Below, in pieces: positions 9,915 through 20,460 of a DNA stretch of 46,743 nt. The stretch comes from Alectoria sarmentosa. Its lineage: Eukaryota > Ascomycota > Lecanoromycetes > Lecanorales > Parmeliaceae. The stretch lies in contig WOGZ01000264.1 of assembly GCA_009733775.1 (NCBI GenBank), positions 1 through 46,743 of the forward strand, written 5' to 3'. A model generated the notes under the pieces. It was not told where the DNA came from and ran no database searches. It saw only the letters and a list, made by a program, of their open reading frames with translations. A program made the position numbers and the translations under genes. Each line of letters opens with the position of its first letter. The first letter of the stretch is position 1.

Positions 9915-12350
9915 ATGGCCTCAGTAACGCAAGTAGCTGGGACGCATTCGCACTCCGCGCAATCCGCCATCGATTCGCAGCCGCAGAATCAGATTCATTC
10001 GGCCTTTTCTAGAGCGGGAGGACGTGGTGGAAGCAGAGGCCTGCTTGGTCAAGAAGGTGCAAGGGGTGGAAATAGACGAGGAGGGAGAGGGAATCGGGGC
10101 AACCGACCCGACGGAGCTCCCAACCAGCGAGCAAGACGCTTCTCCAGCTCAGTGAATCCCTCAGCACCTCCCATACCATCTCCTCCGGGTCTTGGTGGTG
10201 AAGGCAGCTTTGGTGCTCGTCTGACCAAAGATGCCGAAATAAAAGAGGGCCAGGAGAGCAAGGAGCAGGATGGGACAAAGGACGGCGTTGAAGCAGAAGT
10301 CTGCTTTATTTGCGCTTCGCCTGTGGTTCACAATTCTGTTGCCCCTTGCAATCACCGAACTTGCCATATTTGTGCCTTGAGGTTGAGGGCTTTGTACAAG
10401 ACGAGAGCATGCGCTCATTGTCGGACGGAAGCCAAATTTGTCATATTCACCGATGATGCCACTAAGCGCTACGACGACTTTGTTGAAGCTGACTTCCAGG
10501 AGACCGATGAAGTGCTGGGCATTAAGTACGAGCAGAAAGAAATTTACAGTGATACAATTCTTTTACTTCGATACAATTGTCCTGACGAGAGCTGCGACAT
10601 TGCCTGCAGGGGATGGCCAGATCTTCACCGTCATGTCAGGAGTATCCACCACAAGGTCCTGTGTGATCTATGCACAAGGAACAAAAAGGTTTTTACACAC
10701 GAGCACGAGCTGTTCACACAACAAGATTTAAAGAAACATGAAAAGTTTGGAGACGATCATCCTGGGGCCGTAGATCAAAGCGGTTTCAAAGGGCATCCAG
10801 AATGTGGCTTCTGCAGACAGCGTTTCTATGGCGACGACGAGCTATATACACATTGCAGGGATAAGCATGAGAAGTGTCATATTTGTGATCGTAGGAACCC
10901 AGCAAGGCAACAACAGTATTACGTGGATTATGATTCCCTAGAGCAACATTTCAGGAAAGATCACTTCCTGTGTGCAGACCAAGAATGTATGGACAAGAAA
11001 TTTGTTGTTTTCGAATCCGAGATGGATCTTAAGGCGCATCAACTCGAAGCACATCCCAATGGATTGACTAAAGATGCTAGGAGAGATGCTAGGAGAGTCG
11101 ACATCTCGGCCTTCGACTACAGGACTCCACATCAAGACAACCGAGGAGGCAGGAGAGATAGAGAGGGAAGAGATGGGAGAGGCAGAGGAAGAGGTAGAGA
11201 TCCGAACACTGAGGCTCTCCCACCGTCAACAGCACAACCTTTGCGTAGAGATGAGCTTGCTTATCAAAGGCAAATGGCGATCCAAAGCGCGCGGTCAGCC
11301 ACTGCGAGGACCTTCGGCGACCAATTGACTTCTACCGACGCATACGCTGCGAGGCCAGCAGGCCGAAATCAAGACACGGTCACAGCACCCAGTAATCACA
11401 CTACCACAAACAGCTCGTTTCCAGCCATAGACAATCTTCATCTCGACTCCGTCACCAATACAGCAGCAGATTCGCCCCAATCCACAGCACCAGTAGCCCC
11501 TCAAGAACAAGCCCGAAGATTGCAGCACAGCTCCGTCATGGACCGCGCTTCCACCATGCTCAAGTACGATCAAACCAAAATCTCAGACTTCCGCAGCAGC
11601 GTCTCATCCTACCGCACCTCCACCGTCACAGCCTCCCAACTTATCGACTCCTTCTTCTCCCTCTTTGACGTCCCCTCCGCGGATTTGGGCAAATTGGTCA
11701 AAGAACTTGCCGACATTTATGAAAATGAAACCAAGCGCAACGGCCTGCTCAAGGCGTGGAATGACTGGCGTGCTATTAACGAGGACTATCCATCATTGCC
11801 AGGGCCCAGTGGCGTCTTACCTGGCTCTTCAGCCACTGCTGCAGGTAGTGGAGGCCACCGAGTCTTGAAGCTGAAGAGCTCGACAGCCCAATCATCTCGC
11901 TCGGCAGTTAGCAAACAAGGCAGTTGGGGAAATTCCACCGCCGCGAATCCATTTCCTTCGATCCCTACGTCCTCGGCTAACAGAGCCGGCGCGGGGCGCG
12001 TTGGCGCCACACCATGGGTTGCCCCTTCTTCCTCATCAAGACCCTCGCCGGCATCACCACGACCAGTATCCAGACCATCAACCTCGGGTAAACCGAACGG
12101 TTCCGCAGCAGTAGATGCATTCCCGGCGCTGCCGGCCGCTGCAAAGCCCAATACTATGATGATGGGACTAACGCGTGGGACTGTGCGGTGGGATGATGGG
12201 AGGGGAAATAACAATCTTGCCAATCCGTGGGGAGCTGCGAGTGGTGGGAGTGGGAGTACGGCTCCTGCGGCTGATGTAAATGGAGAGGCTGACATGGGGA
12301 GGAAGAAAGGGAAGGGGAATAAGAAGCAGACTTTGTACAAATTTGGTTGA
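9915..12350 (+). CDS. HEL2: Hel2/ZNF598-type RING E3 ubiquitin ligase
   Basis: Single exon, 811 aa. Hel2/ZNF598 recognises collided ribosomes and ubiquitinates small-subunit proteins to start ribosome-associated quality control. Seen: a Gly/Arg-rich (RGG-like) N-terminus (~33-65), then a C3HC4 RING with Cys130, 133, 145, His147, Cys150, 153, 166 and 169. A run of Cys/His-rich zinc fingers follows (about 215-400, e.g. ECGFCRQRFYGDDELYTHC and CHICDRR). After it come an Arg/Gly/Asp-rich patch, a long Ser/Ala/Pro-rich disordered region and a short conserved C-terminal block ending in a Lys-rich tail. The start ATG follows a pyrimidine-rich leader (tcaaaATGG). Length and domain order match fungal Hel2 proteins; nothing is missing. 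Confidence 0.93.
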   Translation: MASVTQVAGTHSHSAQSAIDSQPQNQIHSAFSRAGGRGGSRGLLGQEGARGGNRRGGRGNRGNRPDGAPNQRARRFSSSVNPSAPPIPSPPGLGGEGSFGARLTKDAEIKEGQESKEQDGTKDGVEAEVCFICASPVVHNSVAPCNHRTCHICALRLRALYKTRACAHCRTEAKFVIFTDDATKRYDDFVEADFQETDEVLGIKYEQKEIYSDTILLLRYNCPDESCDIACRGWPDLHRHVRSIHHKVLCDLCTRNKKVFTHEHELFTQQDLKKHEKFGDDHPGAVDQSGFKGHPECGFCRQRFYGDDELYTHCRDKHEKCHICDRRNPARQQQYYVDYDSLEQHFRKDHFLCADQECMDKKFVVFESEMDLKAHQLEAHPNGLTKDARRDARRVDISAFDYRTPHQDNRGGRRDREGRDGRGRGRGRDPNTEALPPSTAQPLRRDELAYQRQMAIQSARSATARTFGDQLTSTDAYAARPAGRNQDTVTAPSNHTTTNSSFPAIDNLHLDSVTNTAADSPQSTAPVAPQEQARRLQHSSVMDRASTMLKYDQTKISDFRSSVSSYRTSTVTASQLIDSFFSLFDVPSADLGKLVKELADIYENETKRNGLLKAWNDWRAINEDYPSLPGPSGVLPGSSATAAGSGGHRVLKLKSSTAQSSRSAVSKQGSWGNSTAANPFPSIPTSSANRAGAGRVGATPWVAPSSSSRPSPASPRPVSRPSTSGKPNGSAAVDAFPALPAAAKPNTMMMGLTRGTVRWDDGRGNNNLANPWGAASGGSGSTAPAADVNGEADMGRKKGKGNKKQTLYKFG

Positions 12351-13911
12351 TTAGCTTCTAGAATCGCAAGCCGTAATTAGACATAAGAACAGGGCATATC
12401 TCGGATGTATTCCTAAGTAGTATCTCTGCTATTGGAAGCGTCAACCTTAGCGTGAAAGACACAATAGCTTGCCCGTGTTCATGGAATACCATGATAGTCG
12501 GGCATGGTCCAACCCCCTCTCTGAACCAGCATTTTGATCACAAACATTATCTTGAGTACCAGAGTTCAAAGGGCACACGACCGTACACAAATAATCGATG
12601 CTGCTTTGGAATCAACCGCGGAAAAAAGGTTGGCACTACCGATGATATTGGAACACTCCCTGATAGATATGCCCGGTCACAGCGACAGTTGCATTCGCTT
12701 CCAACGAAAGGCCATCGCGGAAATGAAGTTCTGCTGCAATCCTATACCTTTTGCTTCGACTCAGAACCGCATATATATGTTGGAGGAAGGTCGTGGGATG
12801 GTGGGCATGACCAATGGGTCCTACCCTGTTATTGTCTTGGAATGGAGTGATGTGACACATGAAACGTTGACGGCATGCCTGTTGTCCGTCGGATCGTTGT
12901 AGCTGTTATGTATGCTTTTATGCTACTTGCTAAAGTATTAGGATAGCTGGTAAAATGGATCCAAAGGGGAAAGCTGGGCTTTTGTCGGAGACGAAGAGGG
13001 GTGCGAGAGTGCTTTACAAAGTCTGTTTGGACAGTTCTCTACGTTCGAAATACGTGGACGGAGGGCAAGATTAATTTTCTCCCGACTCGACGGGAAACGA
13101 TGAACGAGCTCGACGAGCCGAGTAGAACAAGATGAGCAGCTCGCATCGAGTTGCCCCCAAAATCACAAAAGGCGGCCAGATAATACAGCACGCTAAGGTG
13201 CATCACGTGACTCTATGCCAAGACCCAGGTAGGGGCTTGGCGTTTGGATTGAAATGATGAGGCTCAGTCGGGCCTTGCACATCAGGCACTGGCGGAAATC
13301 CAGTCGTTCCTGATCTCCTTTAATTCGCAGACATTGATCATCACCTTGATTCGGTAGGGAAAAGTACCTTTATGCAGTTTGGATCAGTCGACGCTCGGTT
13401 GCAGGAATAGTTCAGCGCCGCGCGTCCTCTGTTTTTCATTTGATTGGGCGTCCGGTCTACAGTGTGACTTGATCAGGCTGCTGTGGACCGAGAGGCTGAG
13501 GCTGACTTGGATCTCACCTCCATTCGTACCTCACTTATTTCCTGCACCGCGCATTTTGCATCCGCACCTCTCGAAGCATCTCAACCACATCTGCATTGCT
13601 TCTTCATCGGAGTACATCTCTGATGACTACAATCTTGTCGCAGTTTCTACTCTACCATCAGCCAAACTGCCCGAAAGACTGGCGAGCCTGTCCGCCCAGG
13701 CCCTTGATATGCTTCAACTTCGAGGGTTGATCAGAAATTTTCTAGTCTGCTAGTTGACTTGCTGGTGTTCTTTTCGATTTAATACGATTGGGTTAGCTAG
13801 TCTGAGACCAATGATTTGATGTGGAATGAGCAAAGCTGTTATCGGTCTTCACGCTTCTCCTGACGGCTTGCCCACGGACCTGATCAGATTCGCAGATGGT
13901 GATCGTGCAAG
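12351..13911. other. Intergenic, repeat-bearing, no intact gene
   Basis: Contains one copy of the dispersed repeat described separately (12,450-12,605). The two longest open frames on the plus strand (12,452-12,902) overlap each other and a minus frame, and match nothing I recognise. The open frame at 13,379-13,753 lacks any domain and probably lies in the leader of the ankyrin pseudogene. Confidence 0.5.
12450..12605 (+). repeat. Dispersed repeat copy 1 (partner at 16.29 kb)
   Basis: Aligns by eye, in the same orientation, with 16,288-16,441. Shared anchors include cacaatagct/cacgatagct, catggaataccat/catgaatacca, accagca/gccagca, ccagagttcaaagg/ccagacttcaaagg, ccgtac/ccgtgc and tcgatgctgc/tcgatcctgc at the same spacing over ~150 bp. 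Identity is roughly 60-65% by eye. No intact reading frame is shared, so both are probably remnants of an old duplicated element or gene. Confidence 0.6.
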
Positions 13912-15882
13912 ATGGATCCACTCTCGTTGACTGCTAGCATTATTGCTGTTGTCGGCGCGGGTAGTACGATCGGTAAGGGACTAAAAAAGGCCGTTGAGGC
14001 TAGGCACATGCCAGATGTTGTTCTCGACCTGAACAATGAAATTTCAGACCTTTGATACATCGTACACGATCTCGATGATCTTCTTCGGCAGCATGACCAA
14101 GTCGCTCACGGGGATCGAGGACCTTTGCCGGGCCACGCGAGCCTTTCGGGCGCTCTGGAACACGTGAAGCAGACACTCTTGGCTCTCGAGTCACTAATTG
14201 CATACGAACTCACTACAGTCGATAGTACGAACGGACGCATCAAGATTGACTGGTCTTCTTGGCTTCGGGCCGAGCCAAAGGTCCAAAAGCTGAAAGATGA
14301 CATCCACATTGATAGAGTTCGCTTATCCTCAGCGCTGAGTTTTCTGGCATCGTAAAAGGCAGATCTCAGGTTATGACTACTCGGAACTACTGCTGACATG
14401 AATAACAAGGTCCACTTCTCTCGGCCTTCAGGATCCGATGCGGAAATTGCACGTTTCGATGGAAAAACTGGAAGCTCAAGTAGGGCAAACGAACGGGGTA
14501 TTAGCCGGTCAAATGCAGATGATAACAGGTCTAATATGTAATACACTGGAACTCAACCACAGACACGAGCACGCGCTTCCAGGAGTTCAGCGGTCCACTG
14601 CCGAGGTCCATCCACCTTCTGATGGTTTGGTCATGCCCCAAAGGTCCTCAAACTTGGATCGTACTTCTTACGAAAAGCCTCCGTCAGGGTTCGTGTCATC
14701 CCAAGCTACAACAATTGACCTCACTCTAAGCTCCTGCAATCTGAACTGCACTTATGCGTGCCACAAAAGGACTCGATTCAGAAGCCCAAGATTTCTAAAC
14801 ACTATAATTGGGTCACTCTTTCTAAGATACAACGCATCGCCGCTGTTCGAACAGAGATGTAACAAAGAGCATTATCGACGTCCTTCAAGAGACATTACTT
14901 ATACCTATGCTTTTCCCCGTTGGTTCTTAGATCGTGTAATAATATTCAAAATGTCGACCACTATGCCAAAAGGGCCAGAGTTGTGTATCAGAGTTACGAG
15001 GATACGTCCTCGTGGTGCCGAAATCTTCATTGCAGCAGCGGATAAGTCTGAAGTCGCTGTCCGTAATGTTGAGCGACTCTTACTTACTGGAGGAGCATCG
15101 GTACTTGACGTCACCCCGGATGGCAGAACGGCTCTCCAGGTAATAAATAGCACTCATTGTAATCATGTAGAGAGTACTTAACGTAATTGATAGATCGCCC
15201 TTGTGGAGCAGAATTTCAAAGTCGTTGAGTTCCTTCTGAAGGCTGGATCTGATGCTTCTCAAGAGGATCATAGACGCTCGTGAGCATATTCCGGAGGTTT
15301 CAATATAGCCTCAGATGCTAAATGTAAATAGATCTCCCCACCTTATCTTGGACTACACGAGGGGCGGCCAAGAACAGACCCAAGAACCTATCGCTTTTAT
15401 TGCAACGAGGTGTCAACATCAATGCTGCCAACTCAAGCGGAGATACTGCATTGTTATACGGGATCTTGCGGAACTCTCACAAAGCCGTGGGAATCTTGCT
15501 GGAGCAAAAGACGCTCGAGTACGGTGTGAAAGGATGCTGCGAGCATACTCTGCTTCACTGTGCTGCATTATATGCCGATCTGGAAATGATCGCGCTCCTT
15601 CAGTCTGGAGAACTGAGCCAAATCGACACGATGGCAGTAGACATCGATGGCTATACAGCACTAGATGCTGCTATATGGCGGAGGGATTGCAATGAGAAAT
15701 GGTCAAACTTTATATTAAAGGCCCCGGATGAAGATCCATTGGAATGGTTCGCAGCCTTTGAAGCGATTTTGGACGGGATCGTCGAAAGACAAGAACGCTT
15801 TTATCACGAGGCAAACACCGAAGACGAGGATCAAGAAATTTGGGAAGATGCCTCAGAATCTGCCGATGCATGTCTCGTGTGA
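13912..15882 (+). pseudogene. Broken ankyrin-repeat gene (fungal MDPLS-type N-terminus)
   Basis: The start encodes MDPLSLTASIIAVVGAG, the typical N-terminus of a large fungal ankyrin/STAND-associated protein family, and the frame continues into a helical N-terminal domain. It is interrupted by TGA at 14053-14055 and TAA at 14353-14355; the same homologous frame continues after each. A likely 40-bp intron ends at ~14,408, followed by coding sequence with LQDPMRK, then the conserved CNLNCTYACHKRTRFRSPRF block and PELCIRV. An intron at ~15,140-15,193 leads into ankyrin repeats (VVEFLLKAGSDASQEDH). A canonical-looking intron follows (~15,280-15,331), but the next segment is in the wrong frame for the ankyrin sequence LLLQRGVNINAANSSGD, so a frameshift lies near 15,380. 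The C-terminus stays open to 15,882. The first stop could be a CGA-to-TGA change. At least three lesions make a functional product unlikely. Confidence 0.8.
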
Positions 15883-16460
15883 GCCCCCAACGCCACGATA
15901 TCTGGATGGGAGAAGAACCCTCGCACGCTCTCGTACGGCGGGGATGATGACTAAACGATGTGGAATCCTGCAATTGGGAGGCCCGAAGTCGGAACCCTGG
16001 TGGGTTTCGAGTGTGGTTGGAGCACGATGTTGGCTGCTTTTTTTGGGGTCAGGAGTCCCAGAAAAGAAATGCGCTTTGTGAGTTTTGGGTGGGTAAAGGA
16101 AGTTTGATTGCTCGGAATGCGGAAAGGGAATTGTAGACTCTGCGTTGCCATCGGTTTCAATTTTACAGTATTCAAATCTCAAATGGAAGTTCATAGTGTT
16201 TTGAAGCCTCAGATGAATATTGAATAGGGGTCACGATATGATGTCTTCACACAACAGGGCGTTTCTGCTGTTACATGCATCAATAATAATAGCATGGACC
16301 ACACGATAGCTGACGCGCGTCCATGAATACCAACAACACTTAGAGATGTTCCACTTTCCAAGCCAGCACTCTGAGTGCAAATCTTGACATGAATACCAGA
16401 CTTCAAAGGTACAGTACCGTGCATAGATGGTCGATCCTGCATTTATTCTTGGGAGCATCT
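15883..16460. other. Non-coding, holds dispersed repeat copy 2
   Basis: Only short overlapping frames on both strands. The second copy of the 150-bp dispersed repeat is at the right-hand end. Confidence 0.5.
16288..16441 (+). repeat. Dispersed repeat copy 2 (partner at 12.45 kb)
   Basis: Same orientation as copy 1; the anchors are listed there. On the minus strand this copy is open for ~75 codons in two frames, while copy 1 has stops. The two copies flank the ankyrin pseudogene. Confidence 0.6.
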
Positions 16461-16469
16461 AAACTTCGA

Positions 16470-16810
16470 TCGGGTACAAGCCCAGCAAAGAATGGCCTTT
16501 TGAATGGAAATCTGGGACGATTCAAGCGACGTTGTGAGCTTGAAGGGGTCAAAGCCCAAGAAAGATGGCCCTTTGAGTATGAAAACGAGCGCGAATCAAC
16601 CAATATTATGGATTTGAAGGGGTAGAAGCCCAAGAAAGACGGCGTTTTGAATACGAATCAAGGTTGAGTTGAGCAATGATGTGAGTTTGAAAGGTTAAAA
16701 GCCCAATATATATATCATTTTGAATATTCAGCAAGCTCAAATTCGAACAATGTCTAAAGCTTCGAACGGTAAGAGCCTAATATAGTCGCCCTATTTATCG
16801 TCTGACAAGC
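16470..16810. repeat. 74-bp minisatellite
   Basis: About 4.3 copies of a 74-bp unit. The anchor agcccaa/agccca (agccta in the last) starts at 16479, 16553, 16627, 16700 and 16774, so the spacing is 74, 74, 73, 74. Each unit also carries a ttgaagg(gg)t or ttgaaaggt block before the anchor and a ttttgaat or tttgagta block after it. Divergence rises to the right, where units become AT-rich. It ends about 60 bp past the 3' end of MSH4. Confidence 0.88.
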
Positions 16811-16868
16811 TCAAGCAAGATGTATTCCAGACTCAGCAGCATCGAAATAGAGCAAAGAGTATCGGTCT

Positions 16869-19800
16869 CTAATCCTCATCGCCCGCCTCAGACTGGAGAG
16901 CACCCGTCATCTCGAAGCGCTGCTCTGGGCTCCACTCCATGCTTCCTCCTGATTCTTCCAGTTGGCTACCTTCACCTTGGCTCGTGGAACGATCCTCGGC
17001 TTGAACGCCCACCTCAGTTTCCATCCCGAGATCCGACTCCTCCTTACTCTCGTCCGCCGCCGAAGCAGCATCGGCGTCAATAGCAGCCATGCGATTTACA
17101 AACTCATCTTGTAGCTTCTTCATCCACGTTGCCAACACCTTGCCATTCATGTTACCTTCATGTGCTTGTATAAGCTGTTCTCTTAGACTGAGGATCAGCT
17201 TCCTACGCCTGGCCAGAGCTATGGTCTTGGAGTTCTTCTTGCGCTTTTCCATATTCGAAGTTAGCTTTTTGGAGACTTGCTCCGCAATACGTAGGACATC
17301 TGGAGGTAGATTGACGACTTTGGCGAGTGCGATACCGTAGTGTTCTTCTTGCACCGCACCCTTGGCAACCTTGTACAGCATCTTCATTTGATTTGCTTCG
17401 CTCATCTCGACCGAGAGGTGGAAATTGACGACGCCATTGCGTTCGGCGAGGATCTTTGCCAGGTCGCGGAAGTGAGTGGCGAACCATACGAAGGCCCCAC
17501 TCTCCACGAAAGCCTCTGCTATAGCAATGGCAATGGAGAGACCATCTCGAGTGCTGGTGCCTCGACCAAGCTCGTCGACGATGACCATGCTTCGATCATC
17601 GATATTTCGGAGGATAAAGGCCGTCTCGCGCATTTCGGCCGCGAAAGTGGAGACATTCGCTTCGATACTGTCATCCATTGAGACGCGGGCAAAGAGCTGG
17701 TGGAAGATTGGGAACGATGCGTAGACAGCCGGTACAAAGCAGCCTATCTGAGCCATAACAGCCATCAGAGCAATTGAACGAATGTAAGTACTTTTCCCGC
17801 TCATATTACAGCCTGTGATGATCTGGAACCTGGTTTGCCGCGTGGCAAAGGCGTCATTTGGGACATACTTCTCCGTATATATCTTCTCTCGGATAGCGTG
17901 TCTTCCGCCCTTGATGGCGAGGGCGTGGGTCAACTCGGGCCTGCAGTAATCCTGTGTGGTGACCAAATGGGCGAAGGAAGCAGTGACATCGAGGAGTGCA
18001 ATAGCGTCGCTGGTCTTGAATAGAGGCGCAATCTCCGCACGGAGATTCTCGATAAGATTTTGTATGCTTCGGTCACTCATCTGAAGCCTACGCACATTTT
18101 GGAGTCAGCATTGCTTCTTTAAGGTAAGAAACATAAGTTATGAGAACGGTCCAGGAGTAGGAGGAGGCTTTTGCTCCCGTCTCTTGTCTTGCGACCAAGA
18201 TTTCGGATCAAAGTGGGGTAGAATAACTCGGAAAAGTACGTACACCTCATGATGAGAGTCTACAATTTTCTGATTCCATTTGAGTAGATCCAGGGTCTGA
18301 CATTCAATCATGTTCCTCTTTTTGAAGACGTTGATGAATATATCTGGCAGGTTGCGGTCCTCTAGTTCTGATGCAGCGATGCGGATGTAATACTGCCTGG
18401 CGGTGTCGTACTTCACCTCGAGAGCTAGTTCATGGGTTTCTGGATTGGTTGAGGTCAGCTCTATAAGGTAAATAGCGGGTGCTTGGCATACCACTCAAGT
18501 CTGTGACGAGTTGATAAGCGTCCGCGTTCGCCTCCTTGTACGTCTGTCTAGCGACGTCAAGGAGGCCGTTGACTCCAGACTATGGAGAGAAGCCCGTCAG
18601 TCAACGGTCTTTGAGGGTGACCTTCTCTAATCAAGGGGTCACTCTTATCGGAAGCTCGGTTCATTAAACGATGGGGGAGCGACAATATCGGAGATTGATT
18701 CCCCAGAGACTAGCTTCATGGTCCGTGTAACTTCCCCACAATGTGTCTACAGCACAGGCGGAAACGAAAACAAGACACTGCTAGATGGGACAGCAGCTAA
18801 CCTTGACTGCATATGTCCTCTGGTTACGCAAGTCTAGAGGCTGACTTTGGTATGTAATGTCTTCATTGATGGTTTCATCAATCAGCGCTTGCACGTCGGC
18901 ATAGCTCTCAGGAGAGCAAAACTACAAGATCAGCGCCATCAATCGAAGACAACGAATAGTTTTCTACCTCGAATATGTCCACCAGCAATTCACTTCTTGT
19001 AGTTTTGAGAGCTTCGTAGATTGGAGAAATCGACTTGACGTATTGCTTGAGTGAGATGACATTGTTAATTGACTGTTCCGAGTGCTGGATCGAGGGTTTC
19101 GTAGGGATCAGCGTGATCTACTTCGGTCAAATCTTCGGTCAAAGTCTGCTCTTCTATGGTTGGGACTACGACTGACCGCTGTTAAGACTCTATCGACGTC
19201 CACGAAAGCTTTCAGAGCTGCAATTGCTGTCAGTGGACGATCAATGTGCTCTCGAGATTTTATCATCATACCTTGTCGGACAGCGAAGAACACGTCTTCC
19301 TTCGTAGTGAGCTCTTCCAAAGCATCATAGCGTTTCGTCAAGTAGGCGGCACTTGTCAATGGTTGGAGGACATTGCTCTTAAGGACTCGAGCGCCCATAG
19401 CCGTCTGGGTCTGATTTAGCAGACCAAACAAACAATCTTTCGATTTGGCGTTCCGCAAGTTCTGAATAAGCTCTAATGCATGGATGGTTGACAGATCGAT
19501 CATCATCGCGCCATCAGCTGGCTGGTATGTGATGCGAAGAGAGTGAAAAGGAAAGGAGTACAGGATACTGAGCTCGATGTATTTGAGTACCTAGAGAAAA
19601 TCAGCCTGAATAAGAAAGGCATGGTAGATCGCTACCCACGGCAGCGAAACAGCATATTGCGTAATAATTTCCTTCGACAGCCACTTTGAGGGCTTCAAGA
19701 TCCTGCTTGAACGCCAACTGTTGAATATAGTCCATCCCTGTTGTCTCAGCCCAGTACTTTCTATCTATTGGATTAATGCGGATGTGGGGAAGGTTGCCTT

Positions 19801-20209
19801 CAGTGACAGAGTAAAGTTTTGACTTGGGCTGTGCGGCAGTAGTCATGACAAGGACTTCGGTTGGCTCGAGACAAGAAAGCTTATGTACGGTCTTGACATA
19901 GGTTTGGTTGTCGGAGATTTGACATAGAACAGCTTCAGTAGTAGATAGGTTGACAAAAGCCAAGCCAACAATAGGAGAAAGCCCTCTGGACTCGCTGATA
20001 GCGCAGATGATCTGCTGGTCCCCAGCAATGGTTGAGGCAGCTGTTCTAGGCCTACCAGTCCGCGGTCGACTAGTAGTGGCCTTACTAATGCTTGTACTTG
20101 GACGAGGCATAGTAGTCTTATCATGTGGGCGTGATGGGTATGACGTGGTAGCAGAAGTATAAGATGTGGATGGACGACTATTGGCCGCCATGTCGGATGA
20201 CCCGTCCAC
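16869..20209 (-). CDS. MSH4: MutS homologue MSH4, meiotic crossover factor
   Basis: Exons (minus) 20209-19640, 19590-19272, 19217-19177, 19117-18968, 18921-18802, 18579-18492, 18460-18244, 18087-16869; 907 aa. With MSH5 it forms a clamp that stabilises Holliday-junction intermediates for class I crossovers. Seen: no mismatch-binding MutS I domain, but connector, lever and clamp regions, Walker A TGCNMSGKST (593-602), signature DDSIEANVSTFAAEM (640-654), Walker B VIVDELGRGT (670-679) and WFATHF with His707. An acidic Ser/Glu-rich tail follows. The N-terminus has low-complexity RPSTS/RPRT repeats. Introns are 49, 54, 59, 46, 222, 31 and 156 bp; the 31-bp one is unusually short and is the weakest point of the model. 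An in-frame second ATG is six codons downstream. The ATPase motifs are intact. Confidence 0.9.
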
Positions 20210-20460
20210 TTACCTGGCGATGCTGGCTCGAGTAGGAGATAGTCCCTCCTTTCCTCGAGAAAATCTACTCATAGATTTTTTAGTCACTTGCAGCAGGAAA
20301 GGGAACACTTGATCAAATACAGGTGGAACATTTTATAGTTCTATTGTTGACATCAAGCCCGCCTAAAATGGGCGCTTAGCGCTACCGCTCGCTAAGCATT
20401 TTCACAGCATCGCACTTTAGTCCGTATTTTCTGCATCTCGCAAGATCCTATCAATTTATC
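20210..20460. promoter_or_regulatory. Shared divergent promoter of MSH4 and RSA4
   Basis: 251 bp separate the start codons of MSH4 (minus) and RSA4 (plus). Both promoters and 5' leaders must fit here, so a meiotic gene and a growth-linked ribosome assembly gene share one regulatory interval. A short palindromic stretch lies at about 20,370-20,400 (gggcgcttagcgctaccgct / cgctaagc). I cannot assign a named factor site. Confidence 0.6.

Noticed and set aside
9670..9927. 85-codon plus-strand open frame just before HEL2
   Set aside because: It overlaps the HEL2 start in another frame, has no domain, and fits a 5' leader.
11786..12340. 184-codon minus-strand open frame
   Set aside because: It is antisense to the Ser/Ala/Pro-rich C-terminal part of HEL2; no domain of its own.
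13379..13753. 124-codon plus-strand frame ahead of the ankyrin pseudogene
   Set aside because: No domain and it does not join the MDPLS start in frame; treated as leader sequence.
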